Part shown: in pieces, positions 7,329-14,965 of the stretch | Layout: the number at the start of each line of letters is the position of its first letter | How positions within the stretch are numbered: position 1 is the stretch's first letter | DNA from: an uncultured Oscillospiraceae bacterium | GTDB lineage: Bacteria > Bacillota > Clostridia > Oscillospirales > Oscillospiraceae | DNA: 64,000 nucleotides | Direction: 5' to 3' | Assembly (NCBI GenBank): GCA_934565655.1 | Contig: CAKTIE010000005.1 | Location: 57,960-121,959, forward strand | Position numbers and translations under genes: made by a program | The notes under the pieces: model-generated | Seen by the model: only the letters and a program-made list of their open reading frames with translations | What the model was told of the DNA's origin: nothing | Databases searched by the model: none

Positions 7329-8183
7329 TTACTGTTTCTGATACAAAAACCGCTGCCGCAGGTAGTTGGCAAAGCGTACCGCCTCTTTCGACGGCGAGTT
7401 TGGCAGCGCCACGCCCAGCACACGCTTCGTGGGCGGTGTCAGTTCCAGAACGCGGACGCTTTCCGGGGGACTTTGCAGGCACAGCTCCGGCATAGCGGTC
7501 ACGCCCAGCCCCTGCGCCACCATGGACAGCAGCGTGGAATCGTCGTCGCAGTTGACCCGAAGCTGGTTCTCCGGCTGAACGGACAGATACCGGCTCAGGG
7601 CGTTCATGGGCGCCATCACGAAGGGGTACGCCGCCAGCGCTTCCTGGGAAATACTGTCCGTTTCCGGAGCCAGCGCCTTCGGCAGTACAGCATAGTAGGG
7701 ATCATCCATCAGCGGATACCAGCGGAAGGCGCGGCATCGGGCCGGGTCGCCTAGCGCCAGATCCACCGCGCCTTTCAGCAGCCAGTTCGCCAGCGCGTCC
7801 GTGCTCACCTGAATGTCAAAGGAGACCTCCGGATGCAGTGCGTGATACTCCTGCAACACCTTGGGCAGCCATGTACTGGAGATGCTGGAAAACGCGCCGA
7901 TCCGCAGCGGCGCGGAAGCACCATCCGCCACCTGTGCCGCCCGCTGGGCAAGGCGTGTCAAGGCGGCATCGGCCTCCATCAGAAGCGGCAGCAGCTCCTC
8001 TCCGGCGCTTGTCAGGCGGATGCCGTTGTGATTTCGCTGCAAGACCTTGCAGCCCAGTTCGTTCTCCAGACTGTTCATGGCCTGGGTCACGGCGGACTGA
8101 GTACAGTTCATCTCCTGCGCCGCACGGTTGAAGCTGCCGGTACGAATGGCCGCCAGCAGTATGCGTATCTTATTGTCGTCCAT
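7329..8183 (-). CDS. LysR family transcriptional regulator
   Basis: A 284-residue LysR regulator. The N-terminal winged helix-turn-helix reads LAAIRTGSFNRAAQEMNCTQSAVTQAMNSLE in the family pattern (about residues 8-38), and a substrate-binding domain follows from about residue 85. The frame runs further upstream, but the ATG at 8183 has CGGAG about 9 bases before it and starts at the normal LysR N-terminus. It is divergent from csaA-EamA, so those genes, or its own promoter, are likely targets. Ligand unknown. Confidence 0.9.
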   Translation of the reverse strand: MDDNKIRILLAAIRTGSFNRAAQEMNCTQSAVTQAMNSLENELGCKVLQRNHNGIRLTSAGEELLPLLMEADAALTRLAQRAAQVADGASAPLRIGAFSSISSTWLPKVLQEYHALHPEVSFDIQVSTDALANWLLKGAVDLALGDPARCRAFRWYPLMDDPYYAVLPKALAPETDSISQEALAAYPFVMAPMNALSRYLSVQPENQLRVNCDDDSTLLSMVAQGLGVTAMPELCLQSPPESVRVLELTPPTKRVLGVALPNSPSKEAVRFANYLRQRFLYQKQ

Positions 8184-8222
8184 GATATATCTCCGAGATA
8201 AATAAGTGTTCCTAATATATTG

Positions 8223-8251
8223 ATTATACATTCTGTCTTGGCAAAATGCAA
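8223..8251 (-). promoter_or_regulatory. Promoter of the LysR gene
   Basis: Minus strand: -35 TTGCAT (8246-8251), 17-base spacer, -10 TATAAT (8223-8228), in the divergent region shared with csaA. Confidence 0.72.
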
Positions 8252-8292
8252 CTTCCGCGTTACACTTCTCAAGTAAAGAAAGAGGTGTTTTT

Positions 8293-8622
8293 ATGATAAC
8301 CGTAGAAGATTTTGACAAAGTGGATGTCCGTGTGGGGACGGTGGTAGCCGTGACCATCAATAAAAAGGCCCGCAAGCCCGCCTACAAGATTACGCTGAAC
8401 TTCGGGCCGGAGCTGGGAGAAAAGACCTCCTCTGCACAGTTGACGGAGCTGTATCAGTCGGAGGATCTGTTGGGCAAGCAGTTGGTCTGCTGCGTCAACC
8501 TGACACCCATGCACATCGGCAGCGTGAAAAGCGAGGTACGCATTTTGGGAACTGATTCCAAGCAGGGAGTTGTACTTCTTGCCCCAATAGAGCCGGTAGA
8601 GAACGGAGATAAGGTTTTTTGA
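8293..8622 (+). CDS. csaA: CsaA-type tRNA-binding domain protein
   Basis: A 109-residue stand-alone tRNA-binding OB fold, the same domain found at the C-terminus of bacterial MetRS. Family features are VDVRVGTVV near residue 10, the central SSAQLTELY, and LVCCVNLTPMHIGSVKSEV. CsaA is described as a chaperone or protein-secretion helper that also binds tRNA. AGAGG precedes the start. The stop overlaps the start of the next gene by one base (TGATG), indicating translational coupling with the exporter. Confidence 0.88.
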   Translation: MITVEDFDKVDVRVGTVVAVTINKKARKPAYKITLNFGPELGEKTSSAQLTELYQSEDLLGKQLVCCVNLTPMHIGSVKSEVRILGTDSKQGVVLLAPIEPVENGDKVF

Positions 8623-9539
8623 TGCGCTTTCATGATCATAATCGCGGCGCGGCGTTGGTTTTCATCACCGGCTGCCTGTGGGGCAGCATCGGCCTGTTCA
8701 TCCGCCTGATGTCCGATGCGGGCGCGTCCGTCGCTGCCATCAGCTTTTTACGAATGGCGTTTGCCTTCATCATTCTGGCGATCGTCACCGTGGCACGCTC
8801 CGGCATCTCCGCGTTCCGCGTCAGCGGACGGACGCTGCTGTTCAGCGCGGCGCTGGGGCTGGTGTGTCACGGCGTCTACAACGTGTTTTACAGCTGGGCT
8901 GTCACTCTGGCTGGCGTGACGGTCAGTGCTGTGCTGCTGCGTATCGCGCCGGTCTTCACTGCTATTATCTCTGTGCTGTGCTTTCATGAGAAGATTACCC
9001 GCCGTAAATGCTTTGCGCTGACTATAAATGTGATCGGCTGTGTGCTGGCAGCCACCGGCGGACATTTTGACGGCGCGCTGGTGTCCCTGACAGGAATCCT
9101 CTGCGGCGTGGCCGCGGGGCTTTGCTACGCACTGAGCGCCATCTTTGGGCGACTTGCGGGAGAGAACAGTGATCCCTTCGTCATCAGCACATACAGCTAT
9201 CTGTTTGCGGCGGTGTTCCTCGGCGTGTTTCTGCGTCCGTGGGCGCAGCCCATTCACATTACCCCCGCGATTCTGGGGCTGGGCTTTCTCTATGCACTGA
9301 TCCCAACGGCCATCGCGTACCTGCTCTACTATCGGGGCTTGCAGCAGATACGGGAGAGCAGCAAAGTTCCGGTACTGGCCTCCATGGAAACGGTGATGGC
9401 GGCGGTGATCGGTGTGCTGGTGCTGGGCGAGGAGCTGAGTCTTGTTCACTATCTGGGGATTGTCGTGGTCATGGTATCTATTGCGATGACCGCCGCTTCA
9501 GATAGCCGTACTCCACAGTGCATGGTGAAGGTTGTGTGA
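8622..9539 (+). CDS. EamA/DMT-family transporter
   Basis: A 305-residue membrane protein with ten predicted helices in two EamA repeats (about residues 10-140 and 150-295). It opens with the characteristic GCLWGSIGLFIR and repeats the fold around GLCYALSAIFGR; ETVMAAVIGVLVLGE near the C-terminus is also typical. DMT exporters move amino acids or other metabolites; the substrate is not predictable. The start ATG overlaps the csaA stop. A TTG three bases earlier is possible but less likely. The divergent LysR gene suggests inducible control. Confidence 0.88.
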   Translation: MRFHDHNRGAALVFITGCLWGSIGLFIRLMSDAGASVAAISFLRMAFAFIILAIVTVARSGISAFRVSGRTLLFSAALGLVCHGVYNVFYSWAVTLAGVTVSAVLLRIAPVFTAIISVLCFHEKITRRKCFALTINVIGCVLAATGGHFDGALVSLTGILCGVAAGLCYALSAIFGRLAGENSDPFVISTYSYLFAAVFLGVFLRPWAQPIHITPAILGLGFLYALIPTAIAYLLYYRGLQQIRESSKVPVLASMETVMAAVIGVLVLGEELSLVHYLGIVVVMVSIAMTAASDSRTPQCMVKVV

Positions 9540-9574
9540 AAAAATGTGCAGGCCGTCAGGCCTGCACGTTTTTC
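9539..9574. terminator. Bidirectional terminator between EamA and NUDIX genes
   Basis: AAAAATGTGCAGGCC / GGCCTGCACGTTTTT with loop GTCA. The NUDIX stop codon lies inside the hairpin. Confidence 0.88.
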
Positions 9575-10167
9575 AACAGATAGTAGGTGATGCGGGCCGT
9601 CAGGCCCCACAGCGGATAGGGCTGCGAGTCATAGACCGGCACCTCCATGCGGCCGTTGCCCCACGGATAATCCAAAGGGATCTGCACGGTGCCGTAGGGG
9701 AAGTCCTCGCCGATCATGGGCCGCAGGGCATAGCGGTACAGCGTGGGCGGGTGGGCCGTCAGCCAGTCCAGCGGGAGAAGGAAGGTGTCCGCCACCTCGT
9801 CGGGATTGGGCCGCAGCCGCGTCAGTGCAGCGGCGTCCACGCGGGCCAGCACCGGATGCATCAGCGCGTCGGAACGGAGATAGAGAAAATCCAGCAAACC
9901 GATCACGTCGATATCCTCCGGAGCGATGCCCAGCTCCTCACGGGTCTCCCGCAGAGCGCAGTCCGTGGGCGTTTCGCCCGGCTCCATCCGTCCGCCGGGA
10001 AAGCAGACCTCATGTGGCTGGCGGATGCCGCCGGAGCGCACCTCATACAGCAGGCACAGGCCCTGCTCTGTCTCCACCAATGGCACCAGCACGGCGTATT
10101 CCCGCTTGCTGCACAAGAGCCCCGGCTGATGGTGTTGGTAGGTGTTGTAAAAATCCCGGATATCCAC
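9556..10167 (-). CDS. NUDIX hydrolase, CoA-pyrophosphatase type
   Basis: A 203-residue NUDIX hydrolase. The NUDIX box is seen as GGRMEPGETPTDCALRETRE followed by ELGI (around residues 57-80), preceded by VCFP. Length and the FPGGRxEPGE context resemble NudL/YeaB-type enzymes, which cleave CoA and acyl-CoA pyrophosphate bonds. The chosen start is a GTG at 10167 (VDIRDFYNTY) because AGGAGG lies 9 bases upstream; the open frame further upstream has no ribosome site and overlaps a terminator. The exact substrate is inference. Confidence 0.88.
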   Translation of the reverse strand: MDIRDFYNTYQHHQPGLLCSKREYAVLVPLVETEQGLCLLYEVRSGGIRQPHEVCFPGGRMEPGETPTDCALRETREELGIAPEDIDVIGLLDFLYLRSDALMHPVLARVDAAALTRLRPNPDEVADTFLLPLDWLTAHPPTLYRYALRPMIGEDFPYGTVQIPLDYPWGNGRMEVPVYDSQPYPLWGLTARITYYLLKNVQA

Positions 10168-10241
10168 GGCTTGCCCCTCCTGTATGCGTTTGCTTTTCTT
10201 ATCTGATGGTAGTATACCACAGATGGCGGTGGTTTTGAAGC

Positions 10242-10276
10242 AAAAAAATGAGGCCCCATCTTTCGATGGGGCCATG
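10242..10276 (-). terminator. Terminator of the Cys-rich mini-gene
   Basis: Minus strand: GGCCCCATC, loop GAAA, GATGGGGCC, then TCATTTTTTT, 12 bases after the stop of the mini-gene. Confidence 0.88.
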
Positions 10277-10287
10277 GTATCTAAGGT

Positions 10288-10443
10288 TTAGCAGCCGCAG
10301 CCGTTGTTGCAGCCGCAGTTGTTGTTGCAGCCACAGTCGTTGCCGCAGCCGCAGCCATTGCCGCAGAACAGGAACAGCAGGATGATGGCGATGATGATCC
10401 AGCAGCAGCTGCTGCCGCCAAAGCAAGAGTTCTGATTACACAT
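10288..10443 (-). CDS. Cys/Gly/Asn-rich 51-residue membrane mini-protein
   Basis: A 51-codon gene with its own AGGAGG 8 bases before the ATG and its own terminator. The product starts MCNQNSCFGGSSCCW, continues with a hydrophobic helix (residues 15-26, IIIAIILLFLF), and ends in a Cys-Gly-Asn repeat tail with nine Cys between residues 27 and 51. Similar tiny proteins in Clostridia carry names such as YjcZ-like spore protein or 'chorion class high-cysteine' protein; the function is unknown. The twelve Cys could bind metal or crosslink. It lies between the NUDIX gene and rex. Confidence 0.82.
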   Translation of the reverse strand: MCNQNSCFGGSSCCWIIIAIILLFLFCGNGCGCGNDCGCNNNCGCNNGCGC

Positions 10444-10535
10444 AGCGTAACCTCCTATGAAATTTCAGACCCCGTAGAGAAGTCTCACTCCATAGTATGT
10501 GAGGCGCGGCAAAGTGTGAGAGGGCGGCGGGAAAA

Positions 10536-11171
10536 TTATTCCTGCGCCGTCCGGGAGATGCGGTAGCTGAGGGTCAGCAGGGTGTCCACGAAGTGGATAT
10601 CCTCGGAGTACACATCGTCGGGTACGGAGATCTCCACATTGGTGAAGTTCCAGAAGCCGCGGATGCCCAGCGCCACCAGACGGTCGGCCAGCGGCTGCGC
10701 CACGTTCTGGGGCACTGTCAGCACCGCCACATTGGGATGATGCTGCGCCACATAGTCCTCCAGCTCATCCATAGAGCGGACGGTGACGCCGTTGATCTCG
10801 TCGCCCACCAGGGCGGAGGAAACATCAAAGGCGGAGTCCAGATGGAAGCCCACCTTGGCAAAATCAAAGTTCTGCAGCAGCGCGTGGCCCAGATGGCCCG
10901 CGCCGATGATGATCAGCTTGTGATCATTGTCAATACCCAGGATATGGCCGATCTCGGCGCGAAGCTCGGCCACGTTGTAGCCGTAGCCCTGCTGGCCGAA
11001 TTCACCGAAGCAGCTGAGGTCCTGGCGGATCTGCGATGCCGTGATATCCATCTTATCGCCCAGCGAGTGGGAGGAGATGCGGACGACGCCCTTGTTGTAC
11101 AGGTCGTCCAGATAACGGTAATAGCGGGGAAGGCGGTGGATCACAGCGTCGGAGATTTTTTGCTTTTTCAT
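10536..11171 (-). CDS. rex: Redox-sensing transcriptional repressor Rex
   Basis: A 211-residue Rex. The N-terminal winged helix (residues 1-80) has the family motifs RLPRYYRYL, ISSHSLG and SQIRQDLSCFG. The C-terminal Rossmann domain has GAGHLGHAL for NAD(H) binding, and the domain-swapped C-terminal helix ends the protein. Rex senses the NADH/NAD+ ratio and represses fermentation and respiration genes. The ATG at 11171 was chosen because AAGGATGG precedes it and the protein begins at the conserved KKQKISDAVIHRLPRYYR-like segment. Its own promoter carries a Rex-like dyad, consistent with autoregulation. Confidence 0.96.
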   Translation of the reverse strand: MKKQKISDAVIHRLPRYYRYLDDLYNKGVVRISSHSLGDKMDITASQIRQDLSCFGEFGQQGYGYNVAELRAEIGHILGIDNDHKLIIIGAGHLGHALLQNFDFAKVGFHLDSAFDVSSALVGDEINGVTVRSMDELEDYVAQHHPNVAVLTVPQNVAQPLADRLVALGIRGFWNFTNVEISVPDDVYSEDIHFVDTLLTLSYRISRTAQE

Positions 11172-11208
11172 AAATACCATCCTTTGGGGTTGATAAAATT
11201 TATAAGTT

Positions 11209-11249
11209 ATTTTAGCGCAAGAAAAGCGAGTTGTCAACTTTTTTAACAA
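11209..11249 (-). promoter_or_regulatory. rex promoter with Rex-like operator
   Basis: Minus strand: -35 TTGACA (11232-11237), 17-base spacer, -10 TAAAAT (11209-11214). The dyad TTGTCAA-N5-TTAACAA (11231-11249, plus-strand reading) covers the -35. It resembles the Rex box TTGTTAA-N4-TTAACAA with one substitution and one extra spacer base. Confidence 0.68.
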
Positions 11250-11270
11250 TCTTTTTTGAAAAAATTTTAC

Positions 11271-11299
11271 TTTACATTGGGGAACTTAGTTGGTATAAT
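11271..11299 (+). promoter_or_regulatory. Promoter reading toward the tRNA-Arg region
   Basis: -35 TTTACA (11271-11276), 17-base spacer, -10 TATAAT (11294-11299). It lies 36 bases upstream of the first partial tRNA copy and is probably the original tRNA promoter. No comparable promoter was seen immediately before the intact tRNA. Confidence 0.75.
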
Positions 11300-11334
11300 G
11301 GATAAGCCCTTTCAGAAACGGCATAATTTTATAT

Positions 11335-11672
11335 GCGCCCGTAGCTCAGCTGGATAGAGTGACAGACTCCGACGTTTCAGGCGTTTCCAGTTGAGATATG
11401 GCGCAAAGCCTTGCCGCACCTGCGTTTGCGGGAACGGCAGAGAAAAAATGCGTGGTCGTTGACTACTATTTGACGACTATCGCAGAAACCCACAACCAAA
11501 TATGCGCCCGTAGCTCAGATGGATAGAGCGTTAGACTCCGACATTTCAGGCGTTTCCAGTTGAGACATCGCGCAAACCGTTGCGGCAACTGCGTTTGCGG
11601 GAAGCGCAGAGAAAAAGTGCGTAGTCGTTGACTACTATTTGACTACTATTCCCGTAGAAGACAACCAAATAT
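11335..11672 (+). repeat. Two 169-bp tandem repeats, each starting with a 5' tRNA-Arg half
   Basis: Units 11335-11503 and 11504-11672 have an identical period of 169 bases, with about 24 mismatches counted by eye. Each begins with the first ~39 bases of the tRNA (GCGCCCGTAGCTCAG... to ...GACTCCGAC) and then departs exactly at the anticodon loop into TTTCAGGCGTTTCCAGTTGA and a TTGACTACTATTTGAC tail. The third copy of the tRNA start is the intact gene at 11673. The halves cannot fold as tRNA. The simplest reading is scars of integration at an anticodon-loop attachment site that restored the 5' half each time. Confidence 0.85.
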
Positions 11673-11749
11673 GCGCCTGTAGCTCAGATGGATAGAGCGT
11701 TAGACTCCGACTCTAAAGGCCGCTGGTTCGAATCCAGTCAGGCGTACCA
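11673..11749 (+). tRNA. tRNA-Arg (anticodon CCG)
   Basis: A complete cloverleaf with encoded CCA. The acceptor stem is GCGCCTG / CAGGCGT, the D-arm contains AGCTCAGATGGATAGAGC, and the anticodon stem TTAGA / TCTAA encloses the loop CTCCGAC, giving anticodon CCG. The T-arm is CTGG TTCGAAT CCAG, followed by discriminator A and CCA. It reads CGG codons, which are frequent in this GC-rich genome. Confidence 0.95.
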
Positions 11750-11754
11750 CACAG

Positions 11755-11793
11755 AAAAGCAACACTACCTTTTAAGGGAGTGTTGCTTTTTGC
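11755..11793 (+). terminator. Terminator after tRNA-Arg
   Basis: AAAGCAACACT...AGTGTTGCTTTTT: an 11-bp stem followed by T5, six bases after the CCA. Confidence 0.88.
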
Positions 11794-11840
11794 AACATTA
11801 TGTCGGAATGTCTTGCGTGGATAGGCAGGAATTAAATTTG

Positions 11841-11897
11841 ACAGAGCTATTGCAAAGAGAAGGAAAATTAGATATAGTATATTTAGTTTAGCTCTGT
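11841..11897 (+). promoter_or_regulatory. Promoter and long-spaced dyad of the XRE-cupin gene
   Basis: Promoter: -35 TTGCAA (11850-11855), 17-base spacer, -10 TATAGT (11873-11878). It is bracketed by a 9-bp inverted repeat, ACAGAGCTA (11841-11849) and TAGCTCTGT (11889-11897), a possible autoregulatory operator pair. Confidence 0.55.
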
Positions 11898-11915
11898 AAA
11901 TGTGGAGGGGTAGCG

Positions 11916-12473
11916 ATGATTGGTGAGAAGATAAAAGCCATCCGGATGGAGAAAAAGATCACGGCCAAGGAGCTGGCGGAGCGTGTGGAGGTCACGCCCG
12001 GCTATATCTCCCAGATCGAGCGCGACCTTATCAGCCCGTCCCTGTCTGTCCTGATGCGCATTGCGGACGCCATAGAGACCCCGCTGGCCTCGCTGCTGTC
12101 GCAGGAGGCGCGGGAGCAGGTGACGGTGGTCAGAAAAGACAAGCGGACGAAGATACAATTCGCCGACATCAATATCGAATATGAATTCGTAACGCCATAT
12201 AGTCGGAAGGGTGACGTCTGCTCCCAAATGGAGATGATCCGCGCAAGGCTTGGCCCCAAAAGCTGGGGCAGCACCACCGTTCAGCACCACGATGAAGCTG
12301 GAGAGTGTACGCTGGTTCTCAAAGGCATGCTGGAATACCACACAGGGGACACGGTGCATACCCTGACGGAGGGGGACAGCATCTATATTCCCCCTAAGAC
12401 GTACCATCAGCTCTACAATCCCGGCGATGAGGATGTGGAGCTGGTTTCCGTGATCTCTCCGGCCTGCTACTAA
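11916..12473 (+). CDS. XRE-family regulator with C-terminal cupin domain
   Basis: A 185-residue two-domain regulator. The N-terminal HTH_3 domain (about residues 1-60) has IKAIRMEKKITAKELAERV and PGYISQIERDLISPSLSVL. A C-terminal cupin (about residues 105-180) has VQHHDEAGECTLVLKGML and YIPPKTYHQLYNPGDEDVEL. This HTH-cupin class (PuuR/SutR-like) often controls amine or amino acid use, with the cupin as sensor. GGAGGGG lies 9 bases before the start. The next gene is a class III aminotransferase in the same direction with a strong promoter of its own, a likely target. Confidence 0.9.
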   Translation: MIGEKIKAIRMEKKITAKELAERVEVTPGYISQIERDLISPSLSVLMRIADAIETPLASLLSQEAREQVTVVRKDKRTKIQFADINIEYEFVTPYSRKGDVCSQMEMIRARLGPKSWGSTTVQHHDEAGECTLVLKGMLEYHTGDTVHTLTEGDSIYIPPKTYHQLYNPGDEDVELVSVISPACY

Positions 12474-12484
12474 GTGCATATTGG

Positions 12485-12536
12485 AAAAGGCACCCGTCAG
12501 GAAATGGATACTTCATTTCCCAGCGGGTGTTTTTCT
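12485..12536 (+). terminator. Terminator of the XRE-cupin gene
   Basis: An outer stem CACCCG / CGGGTG enclosing an inner stem GAAATG / CATTTC, then TTTTTC. It starts 12 bases after the stop codon. Confidence 0.8.
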
Positions 12537-12579
12537 AATTAAATAATTTAGTTATATTAAATAAAATTTATCAAAACTA

Positions 12580-12608
12580 TTGACAGAAGGAAACGCTGCC
12601 CCTATAAT
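12580..12608 (+). promoter_or_regulatory. Promoter of the aminotransferase gene
   Basis: Near-perfect sigma-70-type promoter: -35 TTGACA (12580-12585), 17-base spacer, -10 TATAAT (12603-12608). AT-rich ATTTAGTTATATTAAAT lies just upstream (12546-12562) and a similar AATTTAGT occurs downstream; related TTTAGTTTAG stands before the XRE-cupin gene. These could be regulator sites, but the evidence is weak. Confidence 0.75.
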
Positions 12609-12663
12609 GACACTAAGATGGCAGTAAATAAATTTAGTAAAAATAAATTGTGGAGGGGTGCGT

Positions 12664-14013
12664 ATGAAGCGGTCTGTCGAGAAATGTATGCAGTGGGTTG
12701 AGAGGGACAAAAAGGTCATTTCGCCGTGCTCCCACCTTTCTTATTTCCCCCTTGTTGTCGCGGAAGCGAAGCAGGATATGGTCTATGATGAGGACGGAAA
12801 CGGCTATATTGATTTTCTCTCCAGCGCGTCCTCTCTGAATCTGGGCAGCGGTCAGTCTGCCGTTCACGAGGCTGTTATGGAGCAGATGGGGAAGGGGACT
12901 CAATATACCATCGCCTATTCCTACAGCCGCGCCAGTATCGAATACGCGGAGCGCCTGACGTCCGTTTATCCCGGCGGCGCTGCGGCCAAGGTCTGCTTTG
13001 GCCTCTGCGGCAGCGACGGCAACGATGCGGCGGTGAAGTTTGCCCGCGCCTATACCGGACGGCCCAAGATCATCACGTTTCTCAACGGCTACCACGGCAG
13101 CACCTACGGCGCAGCGTCGCTGACCGCCGTCTCCGTCAGAGCGCGGCGGGGGATAGGGCCGTTCCTGCCGGAGGTCTACAGCTTTCCCTTTTTTGATACA
13201 TCGGTGGAGGATGCCGCCTGTGAGAGGGATTGTGTCCGGATGATCGAAGAGGCCTTTGCCGCCTATCTGCCCCCGGAGGAGGTAGCGGCGGTGATCATCG
13301 AGCCGATCCAGGGTGACGCCGGACTGCTGCCGGCCCATCCTATCTTCATGAAAAAGCTCTATGCCCTCTGCCAAAAGCACGGTATTCTTTTCATTGCCGA
13401 GGAGGTGCAGCAGGCGTTTTTCCGCACCGGAAAGTGGTTCTCCATCGAGCATTACGGCATTGTCCCGGACGGCATCGTTCTGGGAAAGGCGCTGGGAGGG
13501 GGCCTGCCGTTGGGCGCTTTTATGGCGAGGAGCGAGATCATCGATGCCTTGCCCGCACCGGCCCACCTGTTTACCCTGAGCGGCAGTACGTTGGCCTGCC
13601 GCGCCGGTATCGCCGCCTTTGACTATATGTGTACCGAGGAATTCCAGCAGATTCTGGCGGAAAACACGCGGCAGATGCAGCGGTGTCTGGAAGAACTCTG
13701 CCGCCGGTATCCGGAGAATCTGACGGGCATCCGCGGCGTGGGAATGTCCCGCGGTCTTGCGGTGACGCGGCGGGAGCCCGGCTCCGGCCATATTGTTCCG
13801 AATGCCGACGGAACGTTCAAAATACTGTACCGGGCCTATGAAAAGGGGCTGCTGGTGATCTCGCTGGGACAGAACATCCTGCGCATTCAGCCGCCGCTGA
13901 ATATCCGCACGGAGAATCTCAAAAAGGGCTTTGAGATTCTTGCGGAGGCTGTGGAGGATTATCGTCATGGCAGGATCCCCGATGACGTGTTTCATTTCCG
14001 TCAGGGTTGGTGA
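12664..14013 (+). CDS. Class III PLP-dependent aminotransferase
   Basis: A 449-residue fold-type I aminotransferase of class III (GABA/ornithine/diaminobutyrate group). Visible features are the N-terminal DEDGNGYIDFLSSASSLNLG, the cofactor loop CGSDGNDAAVKFAR, the Asp/Glu region FIAEEVQQAFFRTGKW and the Schiff-base Lys at residue 275 in VLGKALGGGLPLGAF. It probably transfers an amino group from a terminal amine to 2-oxoglutarate or pyruvate; the amine is not known. The ATG at 12664 lies 6 bases after GGAGGGG; the GTG six bases earlier overlaps that site. The XRE-cupin gene just upstream is the probable regulator. Confidence 0.88.
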   Translation: MKRSVEKCMQWVERDKKVISPCSHLSYFPLVVAEAKQDMVYDEDGNGYIDFLSSASSLNLGSGQSAVHEAVMEQMGKGTQYTIAYSYSRASIEYAERLTSVYPGGAAAKVCFGLCGSDGNDAAVKFARAYTGRPKIITFLNGYHGSTYGAASLTAVSVRARRGIGPFLPEVYSFPFFDTSVEDAACERDCVRMIEEAFAAYLPPEEVAAVIIEPIQGDAGLLPAHPIFMKKLYALCQKHGILFIAEEVQQAFFRTGKWFSIEHYGIVPDGIVLGKALGGGLPLGAFMARSEIIDALPAPAHLFTLSGSTLACRAGIAAFDYMCTEEFQQILAENTRQMQRCLEELCRRYPENLTGIRGVGMSRGLAVTRREPGSGHIVPNADGTFKILYRAYEKGLLVISLGQNILRIQPPLNIRTENLKKGFEILAEAVEDYRHGRIPDDVFHFRQGW

Positions 14014-14220
14014 TGATCGAAAACGCAGCAGAAAAAGAAGGCCGACCCGCATCGCTGTTTTTATAGAAGCATTTTGCAGAAAAATATGGTATAATACAGT
14101 CAACACTGAAAACCGCAAGGAGCGTGAGCGTGTGGCAGAACAGGAAATGCGGGAAGGTGTGCAGCGGCGCGATCCCGGAGATGTGGGACGGTAAGCCAAA
14201 GAAACAGAGGAGGATACGCC

Positions 14221-14754
14221 ATGACTTTCATTCAGCATTACGATTCGCCGCTGGGCGGTATTCTGCTGGCGGCGGACGAGATCGGCCTGACCGGCCTGTG
14301 GTTCGACGGGCAAAAATACTTTGCCCGCGATCTGCCCGCGGAGCGTGTGGAGCAGAATACGCCCGCCCTTTCGGAAGCCAAACGCTGGCTGGACATCTAT
14401 TTTACCGGCCGGGAGCCGGACTTTACGCCGCCACTGCACCCCATCGGCTCCACGTTTCGGCGAGACGTATGGGAAATGCTCCTGCAGATTCCCTACGGAC
14501 AGACTATCACCTATGGCGGGATCGCGCGGCAGCTTGCCGCAAAGCGGGGCCTTCCCCGGCTGTCCGCCCAGGCGGTAGGCGGCGCGGTGGGCCACAATGA
14601 GATATCCATTATCATTCCCTGCCACCGGGTGGTGGGCACAAACGGCAGCCTGACCGGATATGCCGGGGGAATTGACAAAAAGGTGAAGCTGCTGGAATTG
14701 GAGCGTACCGACATGACAGGCCTTTTCGTGCCGAAGAAAGGAACAGCACTTTGA
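14221..14754 (+). CDS. ogt: Methylated-DNA--[protein]-cysteine S-methyltransferase
   Basis: A 177-residue O6-alkylguanine repair protein. The C-terminal DNA-binding domain contains the helix-turn-helix area YGQTITYGGIARQLA and the suicide active site IIPCHRVVGTNG, with Cys134. It removes alkyl groups from O6-guanine and is not regenerated. GAGGAGG lies 6 bases before the ATG. An extended -10 promoter, TGGTATAAT (14087-14095), lies upstream. The long hairpin that follows separates it from the next unit. Confidence 0.94.
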   Translation: MTFIQHYDSPLGGILLAADEIGLTGLWFDGQKYFARDLPAERVEQNTPALSEAKRWLDIYFTGREPDFTPPLHPIGSTFRRDVWEMLLQIPYGQTITYGGIARQLAAKRGLPRLSAQAVGGAVGHNEISIIIPCHRVVGTNGSLTGYAGGIDKKVKLLELERTDMTGLFVPKKGTAL

Positions 14755-14768
14755 CGTGCGGATCGGAC

Positions 14769-14813
14769 ATATCAAAACCGTCTCAAACGTTTCGTTTGAG
14801 ACGGTTTTGATAT
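14769..14813. terminator. Perfect 21-bp hairpin after ogt
   Basis: The two arms, 14769-14789 and 14793-14813, are exact reverse complements around a TTT loop. The centre reads CTCAAACG TTT CGTTTGAG. The 3' arm contains GGTTTTGATAT but no clean T-tract follows, so it may act as a bidirectional terminator or a strong insulator. Confidence 0.72.
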
Positions 14814-14965
14814 GAAATGACAGGAATAAACTCCTGAATTATTTACCGCAGCACGGTGCCGCTTCCAAAAGCGGACTTGAAGAAAAGACGGCCGGTTATA
14901 TTTTGCTTTGTGCGGCGGCAGTCCGTGCCCGCAAAATCGCTCTTTCCCTTTGGCGCGTTCTGTGC

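Noticed and set aside
11335..11542. Two additional tRNA genes
   Set aside because: Only the 5' halves are present; the 3' half, T-arm and CCA are missing, so no cloverleaf can form.
11688..11891. A 67-codon frame overlapping tRNA-Arg
   Set aside because: It reads through the tRNA and its terminator and has no ribosome site.
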